Positions 33,741 to 43,119 of a stretch of 64,000 nucleotides of DNA are shown here, piece after piece. The DNA is taken from contig JAHDSF010000033.1 of NCBI GenBank assembly GCA_018432935.1, positions 1 to 64,000 of the forward strand, written 5' to 3'. A program made the position numbers and the translations under genes. This DNA is from Rhodospirillales bacterium (GTDB lineage Bacteria; Pseudomonadota; Alphaproteobacteria; Rhodospirillales; Shumkoniaceae). A model generated the notes under the pieces. The model saw only the letters and a list, made by a program, of their open reading frames with translations, was not told where the DNA came from and searched no databases. Positions within the stretch are counted from its first letter, which is position 1, and each line of letters opens with the position of its first letter.

Positions 33741-35148
33741 CAGCGTCGCCTTCCGGCGCGCCGTCGTTTACGTGGTGGTGCTCGGCGCCGTTACGACGGC
33801 GGTGCTGGGCTTCCTGTACCACAACGCCTCGGCGGTGGTCGCCCGACAGACCGAGGCCACCGTGGAGGCCGAGGCTCTTGGCCTGGCCGAGCACTACCGG
33901 CAGTTCGGTGTCGGCCAACTGGTGCGAGTGATCGAGGCGCGCAGCCGCGGCGATCCGGGCCGGCGCAGCATCTACCTGCTGGCCGACCCCACTTATCAGC
34001 CGCTGGCGGGCAACCTGTCGGCTTGGCCGCGGGAAGCCTTCGGAGATCCCGGCCTGGTCGTCTTCTCGATCACCCGCGAGGAGGGCCAGGCGGCACGCGA
34101 GCAGCGGGCGCTGGCCCGGACCTTCGACCTGCGCGGCGGCTTGCATCTGCTGGTCGGCCGCGACATGGCCGAGCAGGCGGCCGTCAAGGGTCTGATCCTC
34201 GACAGCCTGCTGTGGGCGGCGGTCGCCACCGGCGGCCTGGCGGTGCTGGGCGGCCTGCTGCTGAGCCGCGCCATCCTGCGTCGCATCGACGCCATCACTC
34301 GCGGCTGCGAGGCGATCCTGGCCGGCGATTTCAAGCGCCGGATGCCGGTTACGCCGGGTCAGGACGAATTCGACCGCCTGTCGCACAACCTCAACATCAT
34401 GCTCGACCGTATCGAGGACCTGATGGTCGGGATGCGCGACGTGGCGGATGCCATCGCCCACGACCTGCGCAGTCCGATCTCGCGGCTGCGGGCCCGGCTT
34501 GAGCGCTCGCTGATCGAGGATTCGACGCCCGAGGCGTTGCGCGCGACCATCGAGGACAGCCTGCGCCAGACCGACGAGATCCTCGCCACCTTCGCCGCCG
34601 TGCTGGACATCTCGCTGGCCGAATCCGGCGCTCTGCGCGAGGAGTTCGGCGATGTCGACCTTGCCGCGGCGGTGGCCGACGTGGCCGAGCTGTACGAGCC
34701 GGTGGCCGAAGAGAAGGGGCTGCTCCTCAGGGCCGAGGTGGAGAGGCCGCTGGTGGTGCGCGGCCATCGCCACCTGCTGTGCCAGTCGCTCGCGAACCTG
34801 ATCGACAATGCCATCAAATACGGAGAAGCCGGGGGCGAGATCCGGCTTGCCGCCAGGCGCGGCGAGGCCGGCCCCGAAGTGCTGGTGTGCGACCGCGGCC
34901 CAGGCATCCCGCCACAGCTGCGGGACAAGGCGCTGCAGCGCTTCACCCGCCTCGACGCCAGCCGCTCCAAGCCGGGCAACGGTCTCGGGCTGGCCCTGGT
35001 GGCCGCGGTGTCCCGCCTCCACCGCGCCGTCCTGTCGCTCGAGGACAACGCGCCGGGACTGTGCGTCCGGCTGACATTCGGCGGCGAACCCGGGATGGTG
35101 CCTCTCGCAGCTCCAGCGGCCGAGAGGCATGGCCGCGACGCCGCCTGA
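33718..35148 (+). CDS. Sensor histidine kinase (HAMP-HisKA-HATPase)
   Basis: A 476-residue membrane kinase that starts at GTG inside the preceding regulator gene. Helix 1 is at about residues 15-36 (AVVYVVVLGAVTTAVLGFLY), helix 2 at about 162-185 (LLWAAVATGGLAVLGGLLLS). The HisKA His248 lies in AIAHDLRSPISRLRARL. ATP-binding boxes read LIDNAIKYGEAGG, CDRGPGIPPQ and GNGLGLALVAAV. The signal is unknown; the periplasmic part is about 125 residues. Confidence 0.92.
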   Translation: MPRNRLLNSVAFRRAVVYVVVLGAVTTAVLGFLYHNASAVVARQTEATVEAEALGLAEHYRQFGVGQLVRVIEARSRGDPGRRSIYLLADPTYQPLAGNLSAWPREAFGDPGLVVFSITREEGQAAREQRALARTFDLRGGLHLLVGRDMAEQAAVKGLILDSLLWAAVATGGLAVLGGLLLSRAILRRIDAITRGCEAILAGDFKRRMPVTPGQDEFDRLSHNLNIMLDRIEDLMVGMRDVADAIAHDLRSPISRLRARLERSLIEDSTPEALRATIEDSLRQTDEILATFAAVLDISLAESGALREEFGDVDLAAAVADVAELYEPVAEEKGLLLRAEVERPLVVRGHRHLLCQSLANLIDNAIKYGEAGGEIRLAARRGEAGPEVLVCDRGPGIPPQLRDKALQRFTRLDASRSKPGNGLGLALVAAVSRLHRAVLSLEDNAPGLCVRLTFGGEPGMVPLAAPAAERHGRDAA

Positions 35149-35178
35149 CGGCGCGCGGTCGGATCAAGCGCGACGGGA

Positions 35179-35859
35179 CTATTCCTCGAACAGGTTGGGC
35201 CACTCCGAAGCGACCATGGGCAAGGTGGCCAGGGCCTCGCGCAGATGGAGCCGAAGGGCGCTTTTCGCCTCCTCCCATAGTCCCTGCTCGAGCGCTTCCA
35301 CAATGCATTCGTGCTGGCGCGCGAGGTGCGGCATCGGCGACACCTTGGGCATCGTCAGGAAGCGGACGCGGTCCCACTGCGCCTTTTCGTTTTCGATGAC
35401 GGTCCACGCGTGGTCGCGGTCGGCCGCTTCGGCGAACGAGCGGTGGAAGCCCTCATCCTCGATGAAGAAGGCTTCAAGGTCGTTCCGCGTTGCCGCCTCG
35501 CGCTGGCGTCCGATGATCGCCCGCTGGCGGCCCCGGAAGCCCTCCGGGAAGCGGTCCTTGATCTCGTCGATGATGGCAAGCTCTATCGCCTCGCGCACGA
35601 ACCGGCTGTCCTTCACCGCCTTCACGGAGATCTTGCGTACGAAGGTGCCGCGCTGAGGACGGATCTCGACCAACCCGTCCTCCACCAGCTTGATGAAGGC
35701 CTCGCGGACCGGCTGTCGGCTTACGCCCAGCCTTTCCGAAACCTCCTTCTCGGATAGCCGCCGGCCGGGCATCAGCTTGGCCGCGACGATGTCCCGGCGC
35801 AGGAAGCTGTAAACCTGCGGAGCGACCGCTTCGTGGTTGTTCAATGTGTGCTCGGCCAT
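35179..35859 (-). CDS. GntR-family (FCD) transcriptional regulator
   Basis: About 226 residues. The winged helix (VYSFLRRDIVAAKLMPGRRLSEKEVSERLGVSRQPVREAFIKLVEDGLVEI) is followed by an all-helical FCD ligand domain containing FHRSFAEAADR. Regulators of this type often bind sugar acids. It is transcribed away from the dehydrogenase-TRAP-mannonate dehydratase operon and a perfect palindrome lies in the shared promoter, so it is the likely repressor. I chose the ATG with AAGGA 7 bases upstream; an ATG at 35889 is possible. Confidence 0.92.
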   Translation of the reverse strand: MAEHTLNNHEAVAPQVYSFLRRDIVAAKLMPGRRLSEKEVSERLGVSRQPVREAFIKLVEDGLVEIRPQRGTFVRKISVKAVKDSRFVREAIELAIIDEIKDRFPEGFRGRQRAIIGRQREAATRNDLEAFFIEDEGFHRSFAEAADRDHAWTVIENEKAQWDRVRFLTMPKVSPMPHLARQHECIVEALEQGLWEEAKSALRLHLREALATLPMVASEWPNLFEE

Positions 35860-35901
35860 CGGCTCATCCTTGCGGGTGAATGTCAGCATACATGATCGGC
35901 G

Positions 35902-35936
35902 TTGACAGGTCCATTCAAACTACCATACAAGTATGG
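35902..35936 (+). promoter_or_regulatory. Promoter and GntR operator of the sugar-acid operon
   Basis: TTGACA (35902-35907) and TACAAG (35926-35931) form a promoter with an 18-bp spacer. The 12-base palindrome arms CCATAC and GTATGG (35923-35936, with AA between) cover the -10. A further half-site (CATACATG, 35887-35894) lies upstream. Binding of the divergent GntR regulator here would repress the operon. Confidence 0.75.
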
Positions 35937-35971
35937 CTCATGTCGGCCGGCATGGAACAACGGAGTATTCG

Positions 35972-37018
35972 ATGAAGGCCTGCGTCATCCACGGCCCCCG
36001 GGACCTTCGGATCGAGGAGTGGGACGAACCGCAGGCCGGCCGCGATGAGGTTGTCGTGCGCCTTGCCGCAGGCGGGATCTGCGGGTCCGACCAGCACTAC
36101 TTCGTCCACGCAAGATGCGGCGACTTCGCGATCCGGGAGCCGTTCGTCCCCGGCCACGAGGTCGCGGGCTTCGTTGCCAGGACCGGCCGCGACGTGCGCG
36201 GGCTGGATCTCGGAGCGCTGGTCGCGATCAACCCCTCGCTGCCGTGCGGCATCTGCGAGTCGTGCCGTGGCGGCCACAGGAACCTCTGCCGCAATAACGG
36301 ATTCCGCGGCAGTGCCAGCCGTTTCCCTCACGCCCAGGGAATGCTGAGCGAGCGGTTCGTGGTGAAGTCGTTCCAGTGCGTTCCGGTCGCGGGAGGCATC
36401 GTCCCGGCGGCGCTGGCGTTCGCCGAACCGCTCTCGGTGGCGCTGCATGCGGTCGAGCGCGCCGGCAGCGTGGATGGCAAGCGCGTCCTCGTCACCGGCG
36501 GCCGCACCATCGGCTTGCTGATCGGGCTCGTCTGCCGGATGCGGGGCGCGCACACGCTTGCCGTCACCGACAGGGCGGAACACGCCCTTGGGGTCGCTCG
36601 CCGCTGCGGTGCCGACCTCGCCGTCGCGACGGGGGATGCCGCCGCGCGAGGCGGGTTCCTGGACGGCAACCGCGACAGCTTCGACGTCGCCTTCGAGGCT
36701 TCCGGCAGCGAGGCGGCCCTGGCCGACGCGATCGCCCTGGTTCGGCCCGGTGGAACCCTGGTCCAGGTCGGCACCCTGCCGCCGCTGACCGGGCGCGCTC
36801 CGATCAATCTCGTCATGGTCAAGGAGCTTGATTTCCTGGGCGCATTCAGGTTCGATGCCGAGTTTCCGGAAGCGGTCCGGATCCTCACCGTCGGCGCACT
36901 CGATGTCGGGCCGCTGTTGACGCGCACGTTCCCGCTGCCGGAGGCGGAGGCCGCTTTCCGGATGGCCCTCGACGCGGGCGTCAGCACCAAGGTTCAGATA
37001 ACCGGCGAGGGCGCATGA
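35972..37018 (+). CDS. Zinc-dependent alcohol dehydrogenase (L-idonate/L-gulonate 5-dehydrogenase-like)
   Basis: About 348 residues of the medium-chain dehydrogenase family. Catalytic zinc ligands fit Cys in GGICGSDQHYF and His-Glu in VPGHEVAG; the structural zinc has LPCGICESCRGGHRNLC. The NAD site reads VLVTGGRTIGLLIGLV, a slightly unusual G-x-R-x-I variant of GxGxxG. It resembles L-idonate 5-dehydrogenase (IdnD) and RspB-type enzymes. In this operon it probably oxidises a sugar acid to feed mannonate or fructuronate breakdown. GGAG lies 7 bases before the chosen ATG. Confidence 0.83.
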   Translation: MKACVIHGPRDLRIEEWDEPQAGRDEVVVRLAAGGICGSDQHYFVHARCGDFAIREPFVPGHEVAGFVARTGRDVRGLDLGALVAINPSLPCGICESCRGGHRNLCRNNGFRGSASRFPHAQGMLSERFVVKSFQCVPVAGGIVPAALAFAEPLSVALHAVERAGSVDGKRVLVTGGRTIGLLIGLVCRMRGAHTLAVTDRAEHALGVARRCGADLAVATGDAAARGGFLDGNRDSFDVAFEASGSEAALADAIALVRPGGTLVQVGTLPPLTGRAPINLVMVKELDFLGAFRFDAEFPEAVRILTVGALDVGPLLTRTFPLPEAEAAFRMALDAGVSTKVQITGEGA

Positions 37019-37143
37019 TTTGGCTCTTCGCCGATCTTCCAGCCCCACGCCGCGCCGGGTCTCCGGTGTGGCAAACCCCGAACGGATGAACGGGCCGTCG
37101 CGCGTTTCGGGGCGGCGCAACGGTTCGCAAAAGGAGGGACGCA

Positions 37144-38118
37144 ATGCTCAAGGCTCTCAAGTTGACCACCGCCACCGTCGTCGCCACGCTGATCGGCGCC
37201 GGCGCCGCGGGAGCGGCCGAAGTGACGCTGAAGCTCGGCCATCTCGCCAACGAACAGAACGTCTGGCACAAAGCCAGCCTGAAGTTCGCCGAGGAGGCCG
37301 CCAAGCTCAGCAACGGCCGCATCGAGGTCAAGGTGTTCCCCAACGAGATGCTGGGGAAGGAAATGGACCTCATCAACGGCATGCAGCTCGGCACCGTCGA
37401 CATGACGATCACCGGTGAATCGCTGCAGAACTGGGCGCCGATGTCGGCGCTGCTGGCGATCCCTTATGCCTACACGTCGCTGGAGCAGATGGACAAGGTG
37501 GCCAGCGGCGAGATCGGCAAGAAGATCGAGGACGAGATCGTCGCCAAGGCGCGGATCCGCCCGATCGCCTACTTTGCCCGCGGCCCGCGCGAGTTGACGA
37601 GCAATCGGCCGATCAAGTCGCCGGGCGACCTCAACGGCCTCAAGATGCGGGTGCCCAACGTGCCGCTGTTCGTCAGCGTCTGGCGTGCCCTCGGCGCGGC
37701 GCCGACGCCGATGGCCTTTTCGGAGGTGTTCACCTCGCTGCAGAACGGGACCATCGACGCCCAGGAAAACCCGCTCGCCCTCATCAAGAGTGCGAACTTC
37801 AACGAGGTCCAGAAGTACGTCAACCTGACCGACCACGTGCGCAGCTGGATCTACCTGGCGATCGGCGAGCGTTCGTTCGGCAAGCTCTCCGATGCCGACA
37901 AGAAGGCGGTCCTGGAGGCCGGCAAGCGGGCCCAGGCGTACGAGCGCGGGCTGTTCCTGGAGGACGAGAAGCAGCTCGAGGCCGAGCTCAAGGCCAAGGG
38001 CATGACGTTCGTCGCGGTCGACACCGCCGCCTTTGCCTCGAAGGCCAAGGATGCGGTGCTTGCCGGCGTCAAGCCGGAGGTCAAGGATACCGTCGCCAAG
38101 ATCTTCGAGATGAAGTGA
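37144..38118 (+). CDS. dctP: TRAP transporter substrate-binding protein (DctP family)
   Basis: A 324-residue periplasmic solute receptor with a Sec signal (TTATVVATLIGAGAAGAAEV). Family segments include KLGHLANEQNVWHKA, FPNEMLGKEMDLINGMQLGTVDM, and LKMRVPNVPLFVSVWRALGAAPTPMAFSEVFTSLQNGTIDAQENP, which carries the Arg that clamps a carboxylate. The ligand is probably a hexonate or hexuronate, inferred from the adjacent dehydratase. AGGAGG precedes the ATG. A strong hairpin follows the stop. Confidence 0.94.
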   Translation: MLKALKLTTATVVATLIGAGAAGAAEVTLKLGHLANEQNVWHKASLKFAEEAAKLSNGRIEVKVFPNEMLGKEMDLINGMQLGTVDMTITGESLQNWAPMSALLAIPYAYTSLEQMDKVASGEIGKKIEDEIVAKARIRPIAYFARGPRELTSNRPIKSPGDLNGLKMRVPNVPLFVSVWRALGAAPTPMAFSEVFTSLQNGTIDAQENPLALIKSANFNEVQKYVNLTDHVRSWIYLAIGERSFGKLSDADKKAVLEAGKRAQAYERGLFLEDEKQLEAELKAKGMTFVAVDTAAFASKAKDAVLAGVKPEVKDTVAKIFEMK

Positions 38119-38145
38119 TCGCAGCCGACCCGTCCTGAACGGAAC

Positions 38146-38174
38146 GGGGGGCGGGCCCGACGGGTCCGCCCTCC
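38146..38174 (+). other. mRNA hairpin between dctP and dctQ
   Basis: A 13-bp GC-rich stem (38146-38158 with 38162-38174, two G-U pairs, 3-base loop) lies after dctP. There is no T-run. It probably stabilises the dctP message or limits readthrough, so the binding protein outnumbers the permease. Confidence 0.55.
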
Positions 38175-38231
38175 CTCCCGCCTCCGCCTGCAGGAGGGCC
38201 ACCGCCTGCGGGTTCGATCCGGAAGGTAGCC

Positions 38232-38726
38232 ATGAAAGCCATCCTGTCCGTCCTCGCCGCGGTCGCCCGGGCCGGTACCGGCCTCGCCTTCGCGGTGCTT
38301 GCCGGGGCGGTGCTGGTGCAGGTCTATACCCGCACCGTCCTGCCGCAATCGCCCGTGTGGACCGAGGAGCTGTCGCGCTTCGCACTCCTGTTCGTGGTCG
38401 CTTTCGGGGTCGGGCTGTCAGTCCGCTCCGGCGACCTCGTCAACGTCGATCTTGTGCTCAACCTGCTGCCGAAGGGCGGCCGGCGTTGGCTGGAGGCGCT
38501 GGCGTTCGCCGTGACCTCGATCCTCGGTGGAGTGGTGGCCTGGGCTTCGCTCGAGTTCGTCGACATCGGCCAGTTGCAGACCTCGCCCGCTCTCGACTGG
38601 CGGATGGACTTCATCTTCGTCTCGATTCCGATCGCCGGCGTCATGCTGGCGGTGTTCGCCCTCGAGCGGGCGATCCGGACCGCCCTCGGCCGAGGCCGGG
38701 ACAACCAGGCGCTGCCGGAGTCGTAG
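38232..38726 (+). CDS. dctQ: TRAP transporter small permease (DctQ family)
   Basis: A 164-residue, four-helix membrane subunit. It has the typical VLPQSPVWTEELSRFALLFVVAFGVG segment (the W-x-E-E-x-x-R motif) and the closing region FVSIPIAGVMLAVFALERAI. It partners the large permease and binding protein in Na+-driven uptake. GGAAGG lies just before the ATG, and dctM starts 3 bases after the stop. Confidence 0.93.
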   Translation: MKAILSVLAAVARAGTGLAFAVLAGAVLVQVYTRTVLPQSPVWTEELSRFALLFVVAFGVGLSVRSGDLVNVDLVLNLLPKGGRRWLEALAFAVTSILGGVVAWASLEFVDIGQLQTSPALDWRMDFIFVSIPIAGVMLAVFALERAIRTALGRGRDNQALPES

Positions 38727-38729
38727 GCC

Positions 38730-40010
38730 ATGGACACCCTCCTTCTGTTCGGCAGCTTTCTCCTCTGCCTGTGCGTCGGCGTCCCCGTCGCCGCCTCGCT
38801 CGGCATCGCCTCGGTGATCTACCTGTTGGCGGTCGACATCCCGCTGGTGGTGGTGCCGCAGAAGATGTACGCCGGCATGGATTCTTTCGTGCTCCTGTGC
38901 ATCCCCGGCTTCATTCTCGCCGGCAACCTGATGAACAGCGGCGGCATCACCCAGCGCATCATCCGCTTCGCCACCGCACTGGTCGGCTGGATCAAGGGCG
39001 GCCTGGGGCTGACCAACATCGTCGGATCGATGATCTTCGCCGGCATCTCCGGCACTGCCGTCGCCGAGGCCGCTTCGATCGGGGCGGTGATGATTCCGGG
39101 CATGCAGCGGGCCGGCTATCCGGCGCAGTTCGCGGCGGCACTAACCTCCTCGGCCTCGACGGTGGGGCCGATCATCCCGCCCAGCGTGCCGATGATCATC
39201 GTCGGCGCGCTGACCGGCATCTCGGTCGGCCGCATGTTCATGGCCGGCGCGATCCCCGGCCTTCTGCTCGGGGCCGGGATGATGATCACCTGCTACGTCA
39301 TCTCGGCGCGGCGCGGCTACCCGCACCAGCCGTGGCGAGGCTGGCGCGAACTGGGCAAGGCGACATGGGGGGCCCTGTGGGCCCTGGCGATGACCGCGCT
39401 GGTCATCGGCGGCATCCTCAGCGGCGAGGTGACGCCCACCGAAACCGCCATCGTCGCCGTCGTCTACGCCCTGGTCATCGGGCTCTTCGTCTACCGTGCC
39501 CTCGGCTGGCGCGATGTCGGGCGGATCGTCGTCGACAGCGCCATCAGCTCGGCGGCGATCCTGGTCCTGGTCGGGTTTGCCAACGTCTTCGGCTGGATCC
39601 TCGCTTCCGAGGAGATCCCGCAGAAGATCAGCGCCGTGGTGCTGTCGATCACCCACAACAAGTACCTCGTCATCCTTCTTCTCAACATCCTGCTCATCAT
39701 TGTCGGGATGTTCATGGAGACGATCGCCGCGCTGCTGATCCTGTTTGCGCCTCTGGTGACGATCGCCCAGGGGGTCGGGATCGATCCCGTGCACTTCGCC
39801 ACTTTCGCCGTCCTCAACCTGATGATCGGCCTGTCGACCCCGCCGGTCGGCGTCTGCCTGTTCGTCTGCGCCAATATCGCCCGGTTGCCGCTTTCGGCGG
39901 TGATCAAGGAGCTGATGCCGTTCCTGATCGCGAACATCGTCGTGCTGCTGATCGTCTCGTACGTGCCGGCGGTGTCGCTGTGGCTTCCCGACCTTTTGTT
40001 CGGTCAATAA
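38730..40010 (+). CDS. dctM: TRAP transporter large permease (DctM family)
   Basis: A 426-residue permease with about 12 helices. Hallmarks are [63 protein letters not shown], and near the end [15 protein letters not shown]. It forms the transport channel with DctQ. The mannonate dehydratase gene begins 13 bases downstream. Confidence 0.95.
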   Translation: MDTLLLFGSFLLCLCVGVPVAASLGIASVIYLLAVDIPLVVVPQKMYAGMDSFVLLCIPGFILAGNLMNSGGITQRIIRFATALVGWIKGGLGLTNIVGSMIFAGISGTAVAEAASIGAVMIPGMQRAGYPAQFAAALTSSASTVGPIIPPSVPMIIVGALTGISVGRMFMAGAIPGLLLGAGMMITCYVISARRGYPHQPWRGWRELGKATWGALWALAMTALVIGGILSGEVTPTETAIVAVVYALVIGLFVYRALGWRDVGRIVVDSAISSAAILVLVGFANVFGWILASEEIPQKISAVVLSITHNKYLVILLLNILLIIVGMFMETIAALLILFAPLVTIAQGVGIDPVHFATFAVLNLMIGLSTPPVGVCLFVCANIARLPLSAVIKELMPFLIANIVVLLIVSYVPAVSLWLPDLLFGQ

Positions 40011-40023
40011 CCCAGAGAGCGCC

Positions 40024-41232
40024 ATGAAGATCGTCGACGCCAAAGTCATCGTCTGTTGCCCCGGCCGCAATTTCGTCACTCTCAAGATCCTGACCGACCA
40101 GGGACTTCACGGGATCGGCGACGCCACCCTCAACGGCCGTGAGCTGGCCGTCGCATCCTATCTCGAGGATCACGTGGTTCCCTGTCTGATCGGCCGCGAC
40201 GCCCATCAGATCGAGGACATGTGGCAGTACCTCTATCGCGGCGCCTACTGGCGGCGCGGCCCGGTGACGATGGCGGCGATCGCCGCCGTCGATACCGCGC
40301 TGTGGGACATCAAGGCCAAGGCCGCCGGATTGCCGCTCTACCAGCTCCTCGGCGGCAAGAGCCGCACCGGGGTCATGGTCTACTGCCATGCCAACGGTCG
40401 CGACCTGGAGGAGACCCTGGATTCGGTCGCCCGCCACAGGGAGATGGGCTACAAGGCAATCCGCGCCCAGTCCGGCATTCCCGGCCTGGATGCCGCCTAC
40501 GGGGTACCCAAGGGCGGCAAGTTCTACGAGCCGGCGACCAAGGGCCTGCCCGAGGAGTACGTTTGGGCGACCGAGCCCTACCTCGAGTTCGCTCCCAAGC
40601 TGTTCGAGGCGATCCGCGTCAGGTTCGGCATGGACTTCCACCTCCTGCACGACGCCCACCACCGGCTGACGCCGATCGAGGCGGCGCGACTGTGCAAGAG
40701 CCTGGAGCCGTACCGGCTGTTCTGGGTCGAGGACCCGGTCCCGGCCGAGAACCAGGACGCGTTCCGCATCATCCGCCAGCACACGGTGACGCCGATCGCG
40801 ATCGGCGAGGTGTTCAGCTCGATCTGGGACTGCAAGGAGCTGATCGAGAACCACCTGATCGACTACATCCGGGCCTCTGTGGTTCACGCCGGCGGCATCA
40901 CGCATCTGCGCCGGATCGCCGACCTTGCGTCGCTCTACCACGTCAAGACCGGCTGCCACGGAGCGACTGACCTGTCGCCGGTGTGCATGGGTGCGGCGCT
41001 GCACTTCGACATCTGGGTGCCGAACTTCGGGGTCCAGGAGCACATGCCGCATCTCGAGGTGAGCGAGAGCGTGTTCCCGCACGCCTACAGCTTCGAGAAC
41101 GGCTACATGACGCCCGGCGACGTCCCCGGACACGGTGTCGACATCGACGAGGCGCTGGCGGCGAAGTATCCCTACGAACGCGCCTACTTGCCGGTGAACC
41201 GCAAGCGCGACGGCACCCTGTGCGACTGGTGA
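40024..41232 (+). CDS. manD: ManD-family D-mannonate dehydratase (enolase superfamily)
   Basis: A 402-residue enolase-superfamily enzyme. The N-terminal cap starts [18 protein letters not shown]; a [44 protein letters not shown] segment and metal ligands in [21 protein letters not shown] and IGEVFSS follow. HxxTDLSP and the closing [17 protein letters not shown] are typical of ManD/RspA. High-activity members turn D-mannonate into 2-keto-3-deoxy-gluconate, others are weak D-gluconate or regulatory forms. The TRAP genes and dehydrogenase upstream support a catabolic role. Confidence 0.9.
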   Translation: MKIVDAKVIVCCPGRNFVTLKILTDQGLHGIGDATLNGRELAVASYLEDHVVPCLIGRDAHQIEDMWQYLYRGAYWRRGPVTMAAIAAVDTALWDIKAKAAGLPLYQLLGGKSRTGVMVYCHANGRDLEETLDSVARHREMGYKAIRAQSGIPGLDAAYGVPKGGKFYEPATKGLPEEYVWATEPYLEFAPKLFEAIRVRFGMDFHLLHDAHHRLTPIEAARLCKSLEPYRLFWVEDPVPAENQDAFRIIRQHTVTPIAIGEVFSSIWDCKELIENHLIDYIRASVVHAGGITHLRRIADLASLYHVKTGCHGATDLSPVCMGAALHFDIWVPNFGVQEHMPHLEVSESVFPHAYSFENGYMTPGDVPGHGVDIDEALAAKYPYERAYLPVNRKRDGTLCDW

Positions 41233-41248
41233 TCTGACCCGCAGCGAC

Positions 41249-41282
41249 AAAAAAGCGGCCGCCCCCGAGGGGACGGCCGCTT
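41249..41282 (-). terminator. Rho-independent terminator of degP
   Basis: The minus strand reads AAGCGGCCG - loop - CGGCCGCTT followed by a T6 run (complement of 41249-41254). It lies 20 bases after the degP stop. The plus side has no T-run, so for manD it would act poorly. Confidence 0.85.
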
Positions 41283-41302
41283 CCGGTCCGCGCGAGAAAG
41301 CC

Positions 41303-42841
41303 TCAGGCGGACCGTACGGGGACAGCCACGAAGCGTTCTTCGCCTTGGCGATTCACGAGGAGCAATACCGCCTTGCGGCCTCCGTCCGTGGCCTCCCGCA
41401 CCTGCTTGCGGAGATCCTCGGGCGACTGCACCGGGGTGTTGCCGATGCGGGCGATGACGTCGCCGCGCTGGATGCCCTTGCTGGCGGCGGGTCCGTCCGC
41501 CTGGACGTCGACCACGACCACCCCCTTGACGTCGTCGGGAATGCCGAGGCGACCGCGCACATCCTCGTTGAGGGAGGCTACCGTCACCCCCAGCGAGGCC
41601 CCCGAGGCGTCCGGCTGCTGAGACGTCGCCGATGCGACCTGCTGCTGGGCCGGGGTCTTGGCCACCTCGGTCTTCAGGCTGGTCTGCTTGCCGTCGCGCC
41701 AGACCGACATCGAAACCTGCTCGCCGGCCTTGGTATCCGCCACCAGCCGCGGCAGCGTCCGCATCTCGCTTACCGGCTTGCCGGCGAACGAGAGGATGAC
41801 GTCGCCTGGCCGCAACCCCGCCTTGGCCGCCGGGCTGTCCGGCTGCACCGAGGCGACAAGGGCGCCTTCCGAGTTCTCCAGCCCGAGGCTGTCGGCGATG
41901 TCGTCGGTGACCGGCTGGATCGAGACCCCGAGCCAGCCGCGCTCGACGCTGCCGTGCTCGCGCAACTGCGCGATCACGTCCTTGGCCATGTTGGCCGGCA
42001 CCGCGAAGCCGATGCCGATGTTGCCGCCGCTGGGCGAGAAGATCGCGGTGTTGACGCCGATGACCTCGCCGTTGGCGTTGAACGACGGCCCGCCCGAGTT
42101 GCCGCGATTGATCGGCGCGTCGATCTGCAGGAAGTCGTCGAACGGTCCGGCCTGGATGTCCCGGCCGCGGGCCGAGACGATACCCGCGGTCACCGAGCCG
42201 CCGAGGCCGAACGGATTGCCGACCGCCAGCACCCAGTCGCCGACCTCGGTCTTCTCGGAATCGCCCCACGCGACGTACGGCAACGGCTTGTCGCTCTTCA
42301 CCTTGAGCAGCGCCAGATCGGTCTTCGGGTCGGTCCCCACCACCTCGGCCTTGAGCTCGCTCTTGTCGTTGAGGATCACCAGGATGTCGGTCCCGTTCTC
42401 GACCACGTGGTTATTGGTCACCACGTAACCTTCCGGGCTGATGATGAAGCCCGATCCCAGCGCGTGCGCCTCGCCGCTGCTTCCCGGCCCGCCGGGACCC
42501 CGGAACTGAGGCGGAAGGTTCTCGCCGAAGAAGCGCTTGAAGAACTCGTCGAACGGGGTGCCCTCGGGGAACGGCATCTGGCCGGGTCCCTGGCCCGGGC
42601 GTGCCGCTTCCGACCGGTTCGGCTTGACCGTGGTCGAGATGTTGACCACCGCCGGCGTCACCTTCTTGACGATGTCGCGGAAGCTCGCCGGAGTCTGTGC
42701 CTGCGGAGTCTGGATCGGAGCCTGAGCGTAGGCCGGGAGGGCGCCGCTTCCAACCAGGGCGCCGCCCAGGATGGAAGTCGAGAGAATGGCGGAGGCGGCG
42801 ACCATCGCCGTCCTCCCTTTGAGGTGGGTAATCAGTTTCAT
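41303..42841 (-). CDS. degP: Do-family periplasmic serine protease/chaperone (DegP/HtrA)
   Basis: A 512-residue periplasmic protease for misfolded envelope proteins. After a signal peptide (about residues 10-40, MVAASAILSTSILGGALVGSG), the trypsin-like domain holds the triad: His in VVTNNHVVENG, Asp in KTDLALLKV and Ser in RGNSGGPSF. Two PDZ domains follow (AKAGLRPGDVILSFAGKPV and ASKGIQRGDVIARIGNTPV). A long Gln/Pro-rich LA-loop is present before the core. A terminator follows. The promoter region contains a TTAA-N6-TTAAC motif (42915-42928), near but not equal to a CtrA site. Confidence 0.96.
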   Translation of the reverse strand: MKLITHLKGRTAMVAASAILSTSILGGALVGSGALPAYAQAPIQTPQAQTPASFRDIVKKVTPAVVNISTTVKPNRSEAARPGQGPGQMPFPEGTPFDEFFKRFFGENLPPQFRGPGGPGSSGEAHALGSGFIISPEGYVVTNNHVVENGTDILVILNDKSELKAEVVGTDPKTDLALLKVKSDKPLPYVAWGDSEKTEVGDWVLAVGNPFGLGGSVTAGIVSARGRDIQAGPFDDFLQIDAPINRGNSGGPSFNANGEVIGVNTAIFSPSGGNIGIGFAVPANMAKDVIAQLREHGSVERGWLGVSIQPVTDDIADSLGLENSEGALVASVQPDSPAAKAGLRPGDVILSFAGKPVSEMRTLPRLVADTKAGEQVSMSVWRDGKQTSLKTEVAKTPAQQQVASATSQQPDASGASLGVTVASLNEDVRGRLGIPDDVKGVVVVDVQADGPAASKGIQRGDVIARIGNTPVQSPEDLRKQVREATDGGRKAVLLLVNRQGEERFVAVPVRSA

Positions 42842-43119
42842 CGAAGTGCTCCTCGCTGGAATTCGCTGCTGGAGCGTAATTAGGAAACCGCGCCTTACGT
42901 CGTCCTGTCGGGACCATTAAATCTTCTTAACCCGGCCGATCGTCCAACGGCCGGGTGCGCCGGGGAGGGGCCCCACCCGAACCTTCGGCGGGTCCGTGCA
43001 GCGCCGGCGCGCCTGGGTCGGGCGGCGGCGAGGGCGCCATTCCTGGCGGATCCGCGGATTGCCGCGTGCTCCTCGCCTCTCTATGATCGCGCCGCAAGAC
43101 CGTGGCGCGATCGGACATC
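42842..43119. other. Intergenic region between degP and marC
   Basis: This 278-base divergent gap should hold both promoters. An AT-rich island at about 42873-42932 (TTAAATCTTCTTAAC) is upstream of degP. A GC-rich inverted repeat sits at about 42967-42995. I found no matching -35/-10 pair of good quality and no small gene. Confidence 0.45.

Noticed and set aside
42915-42928. TTAA-N6-TTAAC as a CtrA site upstream of degP
   Set aside because: The CtrA spacer is 7 bases; this has 6.
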